Of a DNA stretch of 64,000 nucleotides, positions 17,199 to 26,583 are shown one piece after another. The notes beneath the pieces were generated by a model. That model made no database searches, was not told the origin of the DNA, and saw nothing but the letters and a program-made list of their open reading frames with translations. The position numbers and the translations under genes are program-made. Source of the stretch: Fimbriimonas ginsengisoli Gsoil 348 (GTDB lineage Bacteria; Armatimonadota; Fimbriimonadia; Fimbriimonadales; Fimbriimonadaceae); the NCBI RefSeq assembly GCF_000724625.1, contig NZ_CP007139.1:4030001-4094000 (forward strand), given 5' to 3'. The stretch's first letter is position 1, and each line of letters begins with the position of its first letter.

Positions 17199-18502
17199 CC
17201 GTTCGTGCCACTCCTCGGAGCTCCGCCGGGCAGCTTGCCGTAGAGATTTACGGCGATGTGCTCGAGCAGGTTCGCGCCGATCGATTGGTGCGTGCTTCGC
17301 TCCAGTACGAAGCCGGTCTCCTGATGATCCAGGGGCACCCGTACGATCTATCGGAATTTCGTCGCGTACAGATCGTTGCGGTGGGCAAGGCGGCCGCGCC
17401 GATGGCGCGGGAAGCGGCGGACCTTCTTGGCTCCCGTCTAGATGGCGGCTTGGTAGTCACCAAACCAGGGTACGGAGAGCCGGTTAGTGGGCTCGAATTG
17501 TTGGAAGCGGGGCATCCGGTGCCTGATGAGGGGTCGCTGGTGTCCGGGCGGCGCATTCTGGAGCTCGCCGAACAGTGTGGCCCCGACGATTTCGTGCTCT
17601 TCCTACTTTCCGGCGGCGCTTCGGCGCTGATGGAGGCGCCGAACGGTTCGGTTACGCTGGAGGATCTGCGGGCCACCAATGAGCGGCTGTTGGCTTCGGG
17701 GGCGGATATCGCGCAGCTCAACGCGATTAGGTCGCGCGTCTCACGCATCAAGGCCGGGGGGCTGGCTCACGCTTTCCGCAAGGCGAAGGTGGTAGCCCTG
17801 GTGCTCTCGGACGTGATCGGAAACCACCTCGCAACGATCGGCTCGGGCCCTCTCGTCTCGCCAAATCGCATGGGGCCGTTTCCGTATGCGTTGCTGGACC
17901 AGATGCCGGAGACGGTTCGTGCCGAGGTCCTCACCCGGGATCTCGTCACATTCGAGGTTCCGCGAGTCGACCATTACGTGATTGGAAGCTTGTCGGTCGC
18001 CGTCCATGCGGCGGCCGACGCGGCAAGGGCGCGCGGGCTCGATCCGCTTCCTTACGGCGATCCGATGCAAGGAGAGGCGCGCGAGATGGCTCGACGGATC
18101 GTGGCGCTGGCAAAGCGGCATGTGGAGGCTCGGCCGGGCGATCGCTTTTGCCTCATTTTCGGGGGCGAGACCACCGTTACCGTTCGAGGGAGCGGAATCG
18201 GCGGCAGGTGTCAGGAAATGGTGGTGGCGGCGGCTCCCGCGGTGGCGAAGCTGGCGGACACCGCGTTTCTCGCTGCGGGTACCGACGGGGCCGACGGCCC
18301 AACCGAGGCGGCAGGCGGTCTCGTGGAGACGGACTCGCTTCGGCTTGCCAAAGAGGTCGGCAACGACCAGCGTAAGGCGCTGGTCAACAACGATAGTTTT
18401 CGTTACCTGCTCCAGTGTGACGGTCTGCTCTTTACCGGTCCGACCGGGTCGAACGTGAACGACCTTTGCCTTGTGGTTCACGCGCCCACTGATAGGACCT
18501 AG
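17195..18502 (+). CDS. Glycerate 2-kinase (MOFRL family)
   Basis: 435 residues, the normal size of the GckA/TtuD/GLYCTK family. The N-terminal DUF4147 domain shows VAVGKAAAPMAREAADLL, VVTKPGYG, EAGHPVPDEGSL and FLLSGGASALMEAP; the C-terminal MOFRL domain shows FGGETTVTVRGSGIGGRCQEMVVAAA and AAGTDGADGPTEAAGG. Such enzymes phosphorylate D-glycerate to 2-phosphoglycerate in glyoxylate, serine or sugar-acid breakdown. It is translationally coupled to the small RHH gene upstream, and a lipid-kinase gene follows 23 nt downstream. Confidence 0.92.
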   Translation: MTVRATPRSSAGQLAVEIYGDVLEQVRADRLVRASLQYEAGLLMIQGHPYDLSEFRRVQIVAVGKAAAPMAREAADLLGSRLDGGLVVTKPGYGEPVSGLELLEAGHPVPDEGSLVSGRRILELAEQCGPDDFVLFLLSGGASALMEAPNGSVTLEDLRATNERLLASGADIAQLNAIRSRVSRIKAGGLAHAFRKAKVVALVLSDVIGNHLATIGSGPLVSPNRMGPFPYALLDQMPETVRAEVLTRDLVTFEVPRVDHYVIGSLSVAVHAAADAARARGLDPLPYGDPMQGEAREMARRIVALAKRHVEARPGDRFCLIFGGETTVTVRGSGIGGRCQEMVVAAAPAVAKLADTAFLAAGTDGADGPTEAAGGLVETDSLRLAKEVGNDQRKALVNNDSFRYLLQCDGLLFTGPTGSNVNDLCLVVHAPTDRT

Positions 18503-18525
18503 CTCTAGCCGAACTGAACCGGAAA

Positions 18526-19461
18526 TTGGGCGGCGCGGTCCCATTGTCCGTGTCAGGGCCAAGTTGCGTGAGGCGATGGGCGGTTTTGTTGAACGAGAGG
18601 TCGGGAGGCGCGGACGAGCACGTGCGCCCGGCCATCGAGGCGGCGATGCGATCGGGTGGGTCTGACTGGTTTCCGGTCGAGGTTGGCGAGGGTGAGAGCG
18701 CGTCCGAAAAGATTTGTTCGCTTGACCGAGACTCGTTCGACGGCTTGATAGTGGCTGGCGGGGATGGCACCGTGATGGAGGCAGTCAACGGTCTCATGCG
18801 GTACCGGATCGATGTTCCGCTTGCCATCGTTCCGACCGGTACGGCGAACTTTGTGGCGCGGGCGCTCGATGTTCCTCAGGACGCTTCCGAGGCGCTCGCA
18901 ATCGCGATGGCGGGGTCGATAAGACGGATCGACATCGGGCAATGCGGGACCCGCTTTTTTGCGCTGGGGGTCGGCCTCGGACTGGCCGAGCGGTTTGTGA
19001 CCGCCACCGAAGAGGGAGAAAAACGGCGGCTTGGTCCCTGGGCCTATCTCCTGACGTTGATTCGCGAGGTGAGAACGCCGAACGCAGTGTTCGTCTTAGA
19101 ACGTCCAGATGGTACGAAGGAACAATTGGAGGGGGTGGCGATGGTGGTGGCAAATGCCGCGGGGCTGGGCAATGGCCACGCAATCAGCCGCGAAGTGCTG
19201 CCCGACGATGGGTTGTTGGATGTTGTCATACTTCATCGGTTAAGTTCGATCGATGCTTGCCGGTTAGCAATAAGAGCGCTCGGAGGCAACCTGACCCGCG
19301 ATCGTGTGGTAACTCATCGTCAGGGAAGGGAATTCACCCTCCATAGTCGACCAAAGGTGCCGATACAAATCGATGGTGACGACGTGCCTCAAACGCTTCC
19401 GCTAAGGGTGACCATTCATCCGCTGAGCTTGAGCGTCTTCGTAAGACCGAAATTCACCTAA
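18526..19461 (+). CDS. Diacylglycerol kinase-like lipid kinase (YegS/DagK family)
   Basis: Up to 311 residues; TTG 18526 gives the longest form, but GTG 18568 starts just before the conserved WAVLLNERSGG and may be the real start. Motifs: NERSGG, LIVAGGDGTVMEAVNGL (the GGDGT nucleotide-binding loop), AIVPTGTANFVARALDVP (GTxNDFA-like, here GTANFVA), and the C-terminal beta-sandwich with PDDGLLDVVILHRLS. The family phosphorylates diacylglycerol, other lipids or sphingoid bases at the membrane, using ATP. The substrate cannot be read from sequence. Confidence 0.87.
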   Translation: MGGAVPLSVSGPSCVRRWAVLLNERSGGADEHVRPAIEAAMRSGGSDWFPVEVGEGESASEKICSLDRDSFDGLIVAGGDGTVMEAVNGLMRYRIDVPLAIVPTGTANFVARALDVPQDASEALAIAMAGSIRRIDIGQCGTRFFALGVGLGLAERFVTATEEGEKRRLGPWAYLLTLIREVRTPNAVFVLERPDGTKEQLEGVAMVVANAAGLGNGHAISREVLPDDGLLDVVILHRLSSIDACRLAIRALGGNLTRDRVVTHRQGREFTLHSRPKVPIQIDGDDVPQTLPLRVTIHPLSLSVFVRPKFT

Positions 19462-19536
19462 GCTCATGGCTTTTGCGCACCACACGCCATCGATAACGTG
19501 ATTTCATTTCTCTAAACTGAGACACAGATATTCGCC

Positions 19537-21960
19537 GTGCATCCATCGCTCGCACTAAAGACCAACGATCCTGCCTGGACTTCCCGGCAGTCGATCTTGT
19601 TTTGGGCGACCTTTGGATTCGGCGCGAATCTGGCGATGGCGCTGCTGGTCCAGTTCGGGCCGTTTACCCGCACTCAACGCTCGGTCGTTTGCGACCTGCT
19701 CGCTCTGGTGATCCCGCTCGCCACCGTGCACCTTTGCTTTTTGCCGATCGCCGGCAAAAAGCGGACGGTTCCCACGATTCTCGGTTGGGCAACCATCGCT
19801 TACGCCGCGGGGCAGGCGATCTACTTCGTGGAGCGGTACGGATTGCACGCGGAGGGGAGCCCGGCTTGGTCGGACATTGCCTGGATCGGCACCTATCCGC
19901 TCCTGATGATCGGGATTCTGGCTTGGCCGGCAAGGTACGAGCCGCTCGGGCGCAACTTCCGGTTCGTGCTCGACCTGCTGGTCGCCGCGGTCGGCCTGCT
20001 TGCCTACAGCTGGGTTTTCCTTGTGGCCCCGTATGGCGAGAGCGCGACGAATCTGGGTCTCAAGAGCTTCATTTCCGTCGTCTATCCGATCTGCGACATT
20101 CTGCTGGTGCTGTGCCTATTTCACATGCTTCGGCGTGGATCCGATCCGAGATTCCGAGCCCCGGCCCGCATCTTCGGCCTGGGTCTGCTGGCGGTGGTGA
20201 CCATCGATATGGTCTACGCCTACAACATGATCAACCTGAACGGGGCGGGGGGAACCCTCTTCAAGATGGGTTGGCCGATCAGTTGCACAGCTTCGAATCT
20301 CGCCGCCTTCATCTTCTTGCTTCGGATGCGAGATATCCCGGAAGAGGAAACCGCTCCCGAACACCTTGAAGAGGCGCTCGCCGTTCAGCCTTGGCTATCG
20401 GTGCTCCCCTACGCTCTTATTCCCGCGGTCCTCGGCCTTATCATCTTCGTCCATACGTACAAGCCGGCGAAGCAGTACGAGGCCGCCACGTTCTTTGTCG
20501 CTACGCTGATGGCGGTCGGACTCGTCATTCGGCAGATCTTGACGATCAAGGAAAACGCGATGCTGCTGACCAAGCTTCAGGGGGCTTACCGGGAGCTGAG
20601 CGCCAAATCGAGCGAGATCCGCCGGGCGAACCAGGACCTGAAAGACGCGCTCGGGCGGCTGGCGACGAACAACGACGATTTGGCGGAGGCGAACTCACAG
20701 CTCGCGCAGTTGGTGACGATCGACGGAATGACGGGGCTGGAGAACCATCGGGCGTTCCAGCAGCACTTGCGGCTGGAAGTCGATGCCGCCAAACGGCATC
20801 GGCATCCGCTATCGCTGATCATGGCGGACGTCGACTTCTTCAAGCGATACAACGACGAGTTCGGCCATCCCGCGGGCGACGAAGTACTGCGGCAGATCGC
20901 GACGACCATCGTGGACGAGGTCGGCGAGAACGCCTACCCGGCTCGGTACGGCGGCGAGGAGTTCGCGGTCGTTCTGCCATATCTCGGCGGTGCGGAGGCA
21001 CTGCTTGTCGCGGAGCGAATTTGCCGTTCGGTGGCGACCCGCCTTCGGATCCGGCGGAAGATCACTATGTCGCTTGGCGTCGCCACGCTGGAACCGTCGT
21101 GGACGGCCGAGACCCTGGTCAGCGAGGCGGACCGGGCGCTTTACGCCGCCAAAGGGTGGGGGAGAAACCGGGCGATCGCGGTTTCCGACCTGGATCGCCA
21201 GCGTCTGAGCCTGGACATTCTGAACGAGGGGACTACCGAATACGATCCGAATGAGCCGATGGGGCTGGCCGCGATCGTTTCGGCTGGACTTCGAAACCAC
21301 CCTCAAGCGCTCGGTATTGAACCGGATAGCCAGCTCGCCGGCGGTTTACTCGGCACGTTGGAGTTGAAGGACGTGGAAACGCGCGACCACAGCGAACGGG
21401 TGATGTGGTACGCCATGCGGCTGGCTCAAAGCGTGATCGACAGCGGGATCTCGACGATGACGCACCAAGAGCTGCGGTCCCTCGCTTACGGGGCGCTGCT
21501 CCACGACATCGGAAAGATCGGCGTGCCGGAGAATATCCTGAAGCATCCCGGCGACCTTGACATCGAGATGAAAGCGGTCATCCGGGAGCATCCGCGGCTT
21601 GGGGCTCAAATCGTGCAGCGGTTCCCATCGCTCGACATGGCGCTCGCCGTGATTCGGAATCACCACGAGCGGTGGGACGGGCGCGGATACCCCTCGGGTC
21701 TTCGCGGTACGGATATCCCCTTGGTGGCCAGGATCTTTTCTGTGGTGGACGGCCTGGAGGCGATGCTTAGCGCGCGACCCTACAGCGGCCCGATGCCGAT
21801 CGAGGATGTGACCAAGCAGTTGACGCTTGGGAGCGGGACGATCTACGATCCGGCAATGCTCCGCGCGTTCCAGCTCGTCCCCCCGGAAGAGTGGGTCAAG
21901 ATCGCGGACCGCGAGTCGACGCTGACGCGCAACGTTCCGATTTCGAGCGTCAGCGGTTAG
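19537..21960 (+). CDS. Membrane GGDEF plus HD-GYP c-di-GMP protein
   Basis: 807 residues from GTG 19537. An N-terminal membrane part of about eight to ten helices (to residue 340) is followed by a coiled coil (about 340-395), a GGDEF domain with ARYGGEEFAVVL at about 470-480, and an HD-GYP domain with the metal motif HDIGKIGVPENIL (about 655) and HHERWDGRGYPSGL (about 709). The intact GGEEF and HD/GYP residues suggest both synthesis and breakdown of cyclic di-GMP may be possible, with the membrane part as sensor. The combination is known in other phyla. Its stop overlaps by 4 nt a small convergent gene. No ribosome site is clear. Confidence 0.92.
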   Translation: MHPSLALKTNDPAWTSRQSILFWATFGFGANLAMALLVQFGPFTRTQRSVVCDLLALVIPLATVHLCFLPIAGKKRTVPTILGWATIAYAAGQAIYFVERYGLHAEGSPAWSDIAWIGTYPLLMIGILAWPARYEPLGRNFRFVLDLLVAAVGLLAYSWVFLVAPYGESATNLGLKSFISVVYPICDILLVLCLFHMLRRGSDPRFRAPARIFGLGLLAVVTIDMVYAYNMINLNGAGGTLFKMGWPISCTASNLAAFIFLLRMRDIPEEETAPEHLEEALAVQPWLSVLPYALIPAVLGLIIFVHTYKPAKQYEAATFFVATLMAVGLVIRQILTIKENAMLLTKLQGAYRELSAKSSEIRRANQDLKDALGRLATNNDDLAEANSQLAQLVTIDGMTGLENHRAFQQHLRLEVDAAKRHRHPLSLIMADVDFFKRYNDEFGHPAGDEVLRQIATTIVDEVGENAYPARYGGEEFAVVLPYLGGAEALLVAERICRSVATRLRIRRKITMSLGVATLEPSWTAETLVSEADRALYAAKGWGRNRAIAVSDLDRQRLSLDILNEGTTEYDPNEPMGLAAIVSAGLRNHPQALGIEPDSQLAGGLLGTLELKDVETRDHSERVMWYAMRLAQSVIDSGISTMTHQELRSLAYGALLHDIGKIGVPENILKHPGDLDIEMKAVIREHPRLGAQIVQRFPSLDMALAVIRNHHERWDGRGYPSGLRGTDIPLVARIFSVVDGLEAMLSARPYSGPMPIEDVTKQLTLGSGTIYDPAMLRAFQLVPPEEWVKIADRESTLTRNVPISSVSG

Positions 21961-22292
21961 TCGGCCAAGTCGGCGCCCAGAGTAGGGTGCTTTATGTCCT
22001 CTTCCGATTCCTCCACCGGTCCCAGGAAATAGTCGATAATGCGCCCGACCACGTATCCAAAGATGCTCACGAGTGTGATCGAGGTCAGGACCGCCCCAGT
22101 TTGAGAGGCGACCGGCAATTCGGCCAGCATGACCCCGGCGATTCCCGCACAGAGCAATGTGAGGACGCCGACGAGGAGGTTCCGCTCGATGTTTTCCGCT
22201 TTGACGAAGAGAAGCGACAACCCGAACAGAACCATGATGCCGACGAAAACGACGGCTAGGATGTAGAGAACAGGGTTTCCGGTCGGGTTCAT
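21957..22292 (-). CDS. Small three-helix membrane protein
   Basis: 111 residues with three hydrophobic segments (about 8-30, 38-60, 66-90) and an acidic C-terminal tail (EESEED). AAGGAG lies just upstream of ATG 22292. No known family is recognised. Its 3' end touches the end of the convergent GGDEF/HD-GYP gene, and it sits 41 nt downstream of the 5'-to-3' end of the trans-sulfuration gene, so it may be co-transcribed with that gene. Confidence 0.6.
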   Translation of the reverse strand: MNPTGNPVLYILAVVFVGIMVLFGLSLLFVKAENIERNLLVGVLTLLCAGIAGVMLAELPVASQTGAVLTSITLVSIFGYVVGRIIDYFLGPVEESEEDIKHPTLGADLAD

Positions 22293-22333
22293 AGCTCCTT
22301 AGGCCGCCGGTAGGTCTCCGCGGTTCGGTCGAC

Positions 22334-23506
22334 CTATACGGCGGCTAGGGCCTTATCCAGGTCGGCGAGCAGATCGTCGACCGCTTCGATACCGACCGAG
22401 ACCCGAATGAGGTTGTCGAGGATCCCGATTTGCTTTCTCACCTCGGCGGGCACCGAAGCGTGGGTCATGGTGGCGGGGTGCTCGATGAGGCTCTCTACGC
22501 CGCCGAGCGACTCCGCGAGGGTAAAGAGCCGCACCGCTTCTAGGAATCTTCGGGTTCCGGCAAGGTCGCTACGAAGGAGGAAGGTCATCATGCCGCTAAA
22601 ACCAGAGGCTTGGCGCTTCGCGATCTCGTATTGGGGATGGGAGGCGAGGCCCGGATAGAGAACGCGCTCCACCTTCGGGTGAAGCTCCAGGTACTCCGCG
22701 ATTTTCATCGCGTTGTCCGCATGCCGCTGCATACGGACGGCAAGGGTCTTGAGCCCGCGCAGAACCAAAAAGCTGTCGAATGGCCCGGGGGTGGCGCCGA
22801 TCGAGTTCTGGAGGAACTTCAATCTAGAATAGAGGGTTTCACCATCATCCAGGGGCCGGTCGTTAAACATCAGCGCGCCCATGACGACGTCGCTGTGGCC
22901 ATTCAGGTACTTGGTGATCGAGTGCATCGAAATGTCGACGCCGAGCTCCAGCGGCCGCTGGAAGTAAGGGGACATGAAGGTGTTGTCGACGGCGCAGAGC
23001 GCCCCATGCCGCCGAGCGACGTCGGCGACCATGGAGATGTCGGTGACGATCATCATCGGATTCGTCGGCGATTCGAACCAGACCAATTTTGTGTTCGGGA
23101 GCATTTCGGCCCGAAGAGCGGCCTCGTTGCCAATGTCGACGAAGGAGAATTCGATGCCTCGGTTAGCGGCGACCTTGGTAAAGAGGCGGCGCGTTCCGCC
23201 GTAAAGGTCGTCGCCGGCCACGATGTGATCGCCGGCTTTCAGAAGGTTCACGACGGCGTCGATCGAAGCGAGTCCGGAGGAGAAGACGAGTGCCTTTTCG
23301 GCGCTTTCCAAGTCCGCAAGTTGGGCTTGAAGAACGGTTCGGGTTGGATTGTCGGTTCGCGAGTACTCATATCCCCGATGCTCGCCGGGGGAGGCCTGGG
23401 CATACGTGCTGGTTTGGTAGATCGGGGTCATTACCGCGCCGGTTTGCGCATCGGGCTGTACGCCCGCATGAATGACCTTTGTCTCGAACCGCATGGGAAG
23501 ATCCAT
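22334..23506 (-). CDS. Cystathionine gamma-lyase/synthase family PLP enzyme
   Basis: 390 residues from ATG 23506 (ATG 23494 is an alternative, giving MRFETKVIHAG). Motifs: YEYSRTDNPTRTVLQAQLADLE, SSGLASIDAVVNLLKAGDHIV, DDLYGGTRRLF, FESPTNPMM, and SITKYLNGHSDVVMGA with the PLP lysine. This is the Cys/Met metabolism group, which includes MetB, MetC and MccB/CGL; sequence by eye cannot separate them. The nearby cystathionine beta-synthase and cysteine dioxygenase genes favour a gamma-lyase in reverse trans-sulfuration (methionine to cysteine). The reading frame is open further upstream to 23611 but the extra part is not conserved-looking. Confidence 0.9.
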   Translation of the reverse strand: MDLPMRFETKVIHAGVQPDAQTGAVMTPIYQTSTYAQASPGEHRGYEYSRTDNPTRTVLQAQLADLESAEKALVFSSGLASIDAVVNLLKAGDHIVAGDDLYGGTRRLFTKVAANRGIEFSFVDIGNEAALRAEMLPNTKLVWFESPTNPMMIVTDISMVADVARRHGALCAVDNTFMSPYFQRPLELGVDISMHSITKYLNGHSDVVMGALMFNDRPLDDGETLYSRLKFLQNSIGATPGPFDSFLVLRGLKTLAVRMQRHADNAMKIAEYLELHPKVERVLYPGLASHPQYEIAKRQASGFSGMMTFLLRSDLAGTRRFLEAVRLFTLAESLGGVESLIEHPATMTHASVPAEVRKQIGILDNLIRVSVGIEAVDDLLADLDKALAAV

Positions 23507-23599
23507 TCCCCATTTTAGACGAGCCGGTGGCGGTGCCACGGGTCGAATGACATCTCCGGACTGCCATCTTTGCTTGCTCCGAGGACTGCTGGCTCGGGG

Positions 23600-23740
23600 A
23601 TTTATGGTCATTGACGAAATAGGCTGGCTATCTTCGCCCGCCCGTAGCCCGGGGATTTATCCCCGGTTCAAGGCCCCTCCGGGGATAAATCCCCGGGCTA
23701 CGGGCAAGATAAACGTAATCCCAATTTGTGAAGGACCGTG
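23600..23740. repeat. 26-bp perfect inverted repeat with internal palindromes
   Basis: The arms at 23641-23666 and 23679-23704 are exact reverse complements (26 bp) around a 12-nt loop, and each arm contains its own GGGGAT/ATCCCC palindrome. The right flank (23701-23740) matches, in reverse, the left flank of the palindrome at 7451-7490, so both are copies of one mobile or dispersed element. It sits between the trans-sulfuration gene and a small membrane protein gene. Confidence 0.85.
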
Positions 23741-23797
23741 GGCCACGGGCAGGTGAGATGAAGGGGCCTTAAACCGCCGCGAAAGCGGCTCCAATCT

Positions 23798-24379
23798 TCA
23801 ACGGCCCTGGAGTTGAGGCGATGGAGAGGGCGCGGGCTGCGAGGCCGGCGACGCGGCAGGGAGGTGGAAAACTTGGGCTTGCGGGTGAGGCTGTTTCGAT
23901 CGCTCGGCGGCGAGGGCGAGCACTTTTGCCCGCTGGACCGAGCGGCGAGCTTCTCGCTGCCGCTCTTCGAACTTCGCGATCCCGCCGGTGGCGAAGGTCT
24001 GAAGGACATCGCGCGCAATGGTGTAGACCAACACGGCGAGGAAGAAGCTCATCCAGGAAGGCTCCACGTCGGAGTGTTGATACAGGTCGTGAAGGATGAA
24101 TAGCCAGGCGGCCGAGCCGACGAAAGTGGTCAGCATCCGGAACACGATCCAGCCGTCGGCCCTCAGGTTCGCATCTGGCAGAGCCCGCGCGGTTCCGAGC
24201 ATCCCGGCGGCGATCCCACCCAGAGCGGCCCAGGGAAGGAGCATCGGGTCGCCCTTGGTGCTGAGCTGGTAGAGAAGCGAGGTCGTTCCGAGCCATACGA
24301 ACAGCGACGCGAGCAAGAGCGATTGCCCCACGGCCCGACGGCGACGCTCTGACGGGCGATGGCGACCCAGGGTGTTCAC
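23798..24379 (-). CDS. Four-helix membrane protein with charged tail
   Basis: 193 residues from GTG 24379. A basic N terminus (HRPSERRRRA), about four membrane segments to residue 135, then a long helical, Arg/Glu-rich segment (FEERQREARRSVQRAK) and a Pro/Ser-rich end. No family recognised. It is preceded by a promoter-length 275-nt gap shared with the divergent ankyrin gene. Confidence 0.55.
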   Translation of the reverse strand: MNTLGRHRPSERRRRAVGQSLLLASLFVWLGTTSLLYQLSTKGDPMLLPWAALGGIAAGMLGTARALPDANLRADGWIVFRMLTTFVGSAAWLFILHDLYQHSDVEPSWMSFFLAVLVYTIARDVLQTFATGGIAKFEERQREARRSVQRAKVLALAAERSKQPHPQAQVFHLPAASPASQPAPSPSPQLQGR

Positions 24380-24654
24380 GACCCGTTCACCGTACCCGCC
24401 CCCAGGAACCTAAAACAGAGGATCTGATTACTCATGCGCGAAGAACGGTCGATAGAGGCATTGTGCCGCTTACCGGTTTTTCGGCCGTAGCCCCTTTTTA
24501 TGCGACCTTGCTGTGTTAGGATGGGAAAGAAGGCGCTTCGAGGCGCCTCCAGGTCCGCGGAAAGGGCAGCGCCCACTCGATCTAATGGCACGTAAATCGT
24601 CGACCAACGTGCTGCCTGTTCGGCGGACCACAGGCGAAAGCATGGAGGTTTAAC

Positions 24655-25794
24655 ATGTCGTCGCTACCCGATCGGCCCTGCTTGGAGCAGTATCGCCGTC
24701 AAGCCAAAGATCTCGCCGCTGCCGCGCGGAGAGGCGAGCCCGAAGCGCTCGCATCGCTTCGCGATCATCATCCAGAGTCGCTCGCCAAGCCTTCGTTGCG
24801 GCTCACCGACGTACAACACGCGCTCGCCCGCTCGCTTGGATTTGAAAGTTGGCCAAAGCTTAAGGCGGCCATACTCGAACAGTCGGCGCCTCACTTCTTT
24901 GCCTCCGTCCGAGACGGAAATGTCGAGGAAGTCAAACGCGACCTTGCCTGCGCCCCGGAGCTTGTAAAGCGGATCGACGAGGAGGGACGAACGGCGCTCC
25001 ACGTCGCGGCTGAATTCAACCGGCCCAGCCTGGTGGAACCGTTGGTGCGCTGTGGCGTCGATCGTTCTCGCCGGTATGGATATTCGGCGCACACCGCTCT
25101 TTCATGGGCCGTCACCGTCGGCTCGTTCGATTTCGTTCGCGAACTCGTGCGGCTTGGGGATGAGGTCGACCTCTTTTGCGCGGCTGGGATCGGCGATCTG
25201 GAGCTGGTAAAGCGGTTCTGGGATGGGGATTCGCTTCGTCCCAATCCATCGCAAACCGGCAGCAGCCGTTTCGCGGAGGACGGAAGCCGCCTTCCTCGCC
25301 CGCCGGAGACCGACGCGGATCAGCTAAGCGACGCCCTGTATATGGCCGCTCGTCAGGGGCGGCTGGAGGTTGCGCGGTGGCTACTCGACCACGGCGCGGA
25401 TCCCAACTTCCGGGGGTACCTAGGCGCGACCTGCCTCCACTGGGCGGAGGCCTCCGCCCATCCGGCCGTGGCCGACCTGGTACGGGCGGCGGGGGGCTCG
25501 GACGAACTGCGGGATAACTCTTACGGCACGCTTCCGCGCGACTTTGGAGTCGTCGTCACCGCCTCATGGGGGTTGGAGCACTTTCTCGTTCGGCTCCTTG
25601 AGAAGAATCCCGACCGGGTGGACGCCAAGTGGCGGGGTGGAACGGCGCTTCACGTGGCGGTGGCGGAGGGCCAGGCGGGCTCGGTCTCGATTCTGGTCTC
25701 CCATGGCGCAGATCGTGCTGCCAAAGATCCGCAAGGGCGGACGGCCCTCGATCTCGCCGGCGGGAAACCGGAGCTGGTGCGGTTGCTGGAGTGA
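24655..25794 (+). CDS. Ankyrin-repeat protein
   Basis: 379 residues from ATG 24655, with GGAGG about 8 nt upstream. After an N-terminal helical part (YRRQAKDLAAAARRGEPEAL, ARSLGFESWPKLKAAI, a phrase common at the start of bacterial ankyrin proteins), several ankyrin units follow, e.g. EGRTALHVAAEFNRPSLVEPLVRCGVD, DALYMAARQGRLEVARWLLDHGADPNF, GGTALHVAVAEGQAGSVSILVSHGAD. No signal peptide or membrane segment, so probably cytoplasmic and protein-binding. Partner unknown. Confidence 0.88.
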   Translation: MSSLPDRPCLEQYRRQAKDLAAAARRGEPEALASLRDHHPESLAKPSLRLTDVQHALARSLGFESWPKLKAAILEQSAPHFFASVRDGNVEEVKRDLACAPELVKRIDEEGRTALHVAAEFNRPSLVEPLVRCGVDRSRRYGYSAHTALSWAVTVGSFDFVRELVRLGDEVDLFCAAGIGDLELVKRFWDGDSLRPNPSQTGSSRFAEDGSRLPRPPETDADQLSDALYMAARQGRLEVARWLLDHGADPNFRGYLGATCLHWAEASAHPAVADLVRAAGGSDELRDNSYGTLPRDFGVVVTASWGLEHFLVRLLEKNPDRVDAKWRGGTALHVAVAEGQAGSVSILVSHGADRAAKDPQGRTALDLAGGKPELVRLLE

Positions 25795-25803
25795 CTAGAA
25801 CCG

Positions 25804-25890
25804 GTAGCGTCGGCGTCCGCGCCGATGATTCCGGTGTACCTTCGGTACACCGGGCGGCACACGTAGGTGCCGGCTACACGGCTTCGCCGT
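25804..25890. repeat. Dispersed hairpin repeat, copy 1
   Basis: GTAGCGTCGGCG...CGCCGATGATTCC followed by GGTGTACC-TTC-GGTACACC, then a further ACGGC-TTC-GCCGT hairpin at about 25879-25891. The same two-hairpin unit recurs at 34704 and 50798-50880. Confidence 0.82.
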
Positions 25891-25916
25891 AGGGGCCGAC
25901 GGACTCCCTCATCCCA

Positions 25917-25963
25917 AGCCCCTCTCGCTCGTCGTCATACATCCCGAGGAGGGAGAGGGGGCT
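25917..25963. terminator. Weak hairpin between convergent genes
   Basis: AGCCCCTCTC (25917-25926) pairs with 25953-25963 with one bulged G across a 26-nt loop. It lies between the ankyrin gene and the convergent cysteine dioxygenase gene. No T-run, so a terminator role is only suggested by position. Confidence 0.35.
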
Positions 25964-25973
25964 CCGGAGCTTG

Positions 25974-26531
25974 CTATTGAGTGTAGGCGAGCTCGCGCTT
26001 GACCATCTGGTACCCGCCTTCGACGGGGACGAAGGCGTCGCACCAGCGCATTTCACCGCCGTAGACGTGTAGTGTCACGGCAGGAGTGGCGTCGGCGTTG
26101 GCGAGCGTGTGGTGGTCGAACGGGGGGATGAGCGCGCCGGCTTCGCCGGGAGAGGCGAAAACCTCTAGCTCGGGAGTGAACTGGTGGAGCCCTTCGTTGA
26201 TCCCGGTGCAGGAGTAGGAGGTCACCTTGATCCTGCCGCGGTAGACGCACTCGACGCACCACATTCCGGCGTGGTCGTGGAGGGAAGTGCCCTGGTCCTT
26301 GTCCCAAACCATAACGAGCACCGAATAGCGCTGGCGCGGGTCGAGGTGGAGGAGCCGCCGCGCGTAACGGTCGGGCGCGGTCTGCAAGTATTCGGCGGGA
26401 ATAAAATCTTCGCCGGAATTTACGATGTGCTCAAGGGTTTTCTTGACGGCGGTACAACAGCCGTGGACCTCTTGCCGCTCGACGGCCTCGTCGAGCATAC
26501 GGATCATTTCATCAACGCGTGAATGGACCAT
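25974..26531 (-). CDS. Cysteine dioxygenase (cupin)
   Basis: 185 residues from ATG 26531, with GAGG eight nt upstream on its strand. The cupin metal residues are clear: SLHDHAGMWC gives His85 and His87, and PPFDHH gives His140/141. Cys92 and Tyr157 (LHVYGG) correspond to the Cys-Tyr pair that is cross-linked in mammalian enzymes; many bacterial members lack this Cys. The enzyme adds O2 to cysteine to form cysteine sulfinate. It lies downstream of a cystathionine beta-synthase-type gene (52-nt gap) and an Lrp regulator, so a cysteine breakdown unit is likely. 3-Mercaptopropionate dioxygenase is a close alternative. Confidence 0.85.
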   Translation of the reverse strand: MVHSRVDEMIRMLDEAVERQEVHGCCTAVKKTLEHIVNSGEDFIPAEYLQTAPDRYARRLLHLDPRQRYSVLVMVWDKDQGTSLHDHAGMWCVECVYRGRIKVTSYSCTGINEGLHQFTPELEVFASPGEAGALIPPFDHHTLANADATPAVTLHVYGGEMRWCDAFVPVEGGYQMVKRELAYTQ

Positions 26532-26583
26532 TTAGTGCACCTCATTGTGCGATGGCCGGAGCCAATCTAGCCAGAGTGTAGCG

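Noticed and set aside
23577-23600. CCGAG...CTCGG hairpin resembling part of an SAH riboswitch
   Set aside because: It is a single short hairpin on the strand opposite to the trans-sulfuration gene; the rest of the riboswitch is missing.
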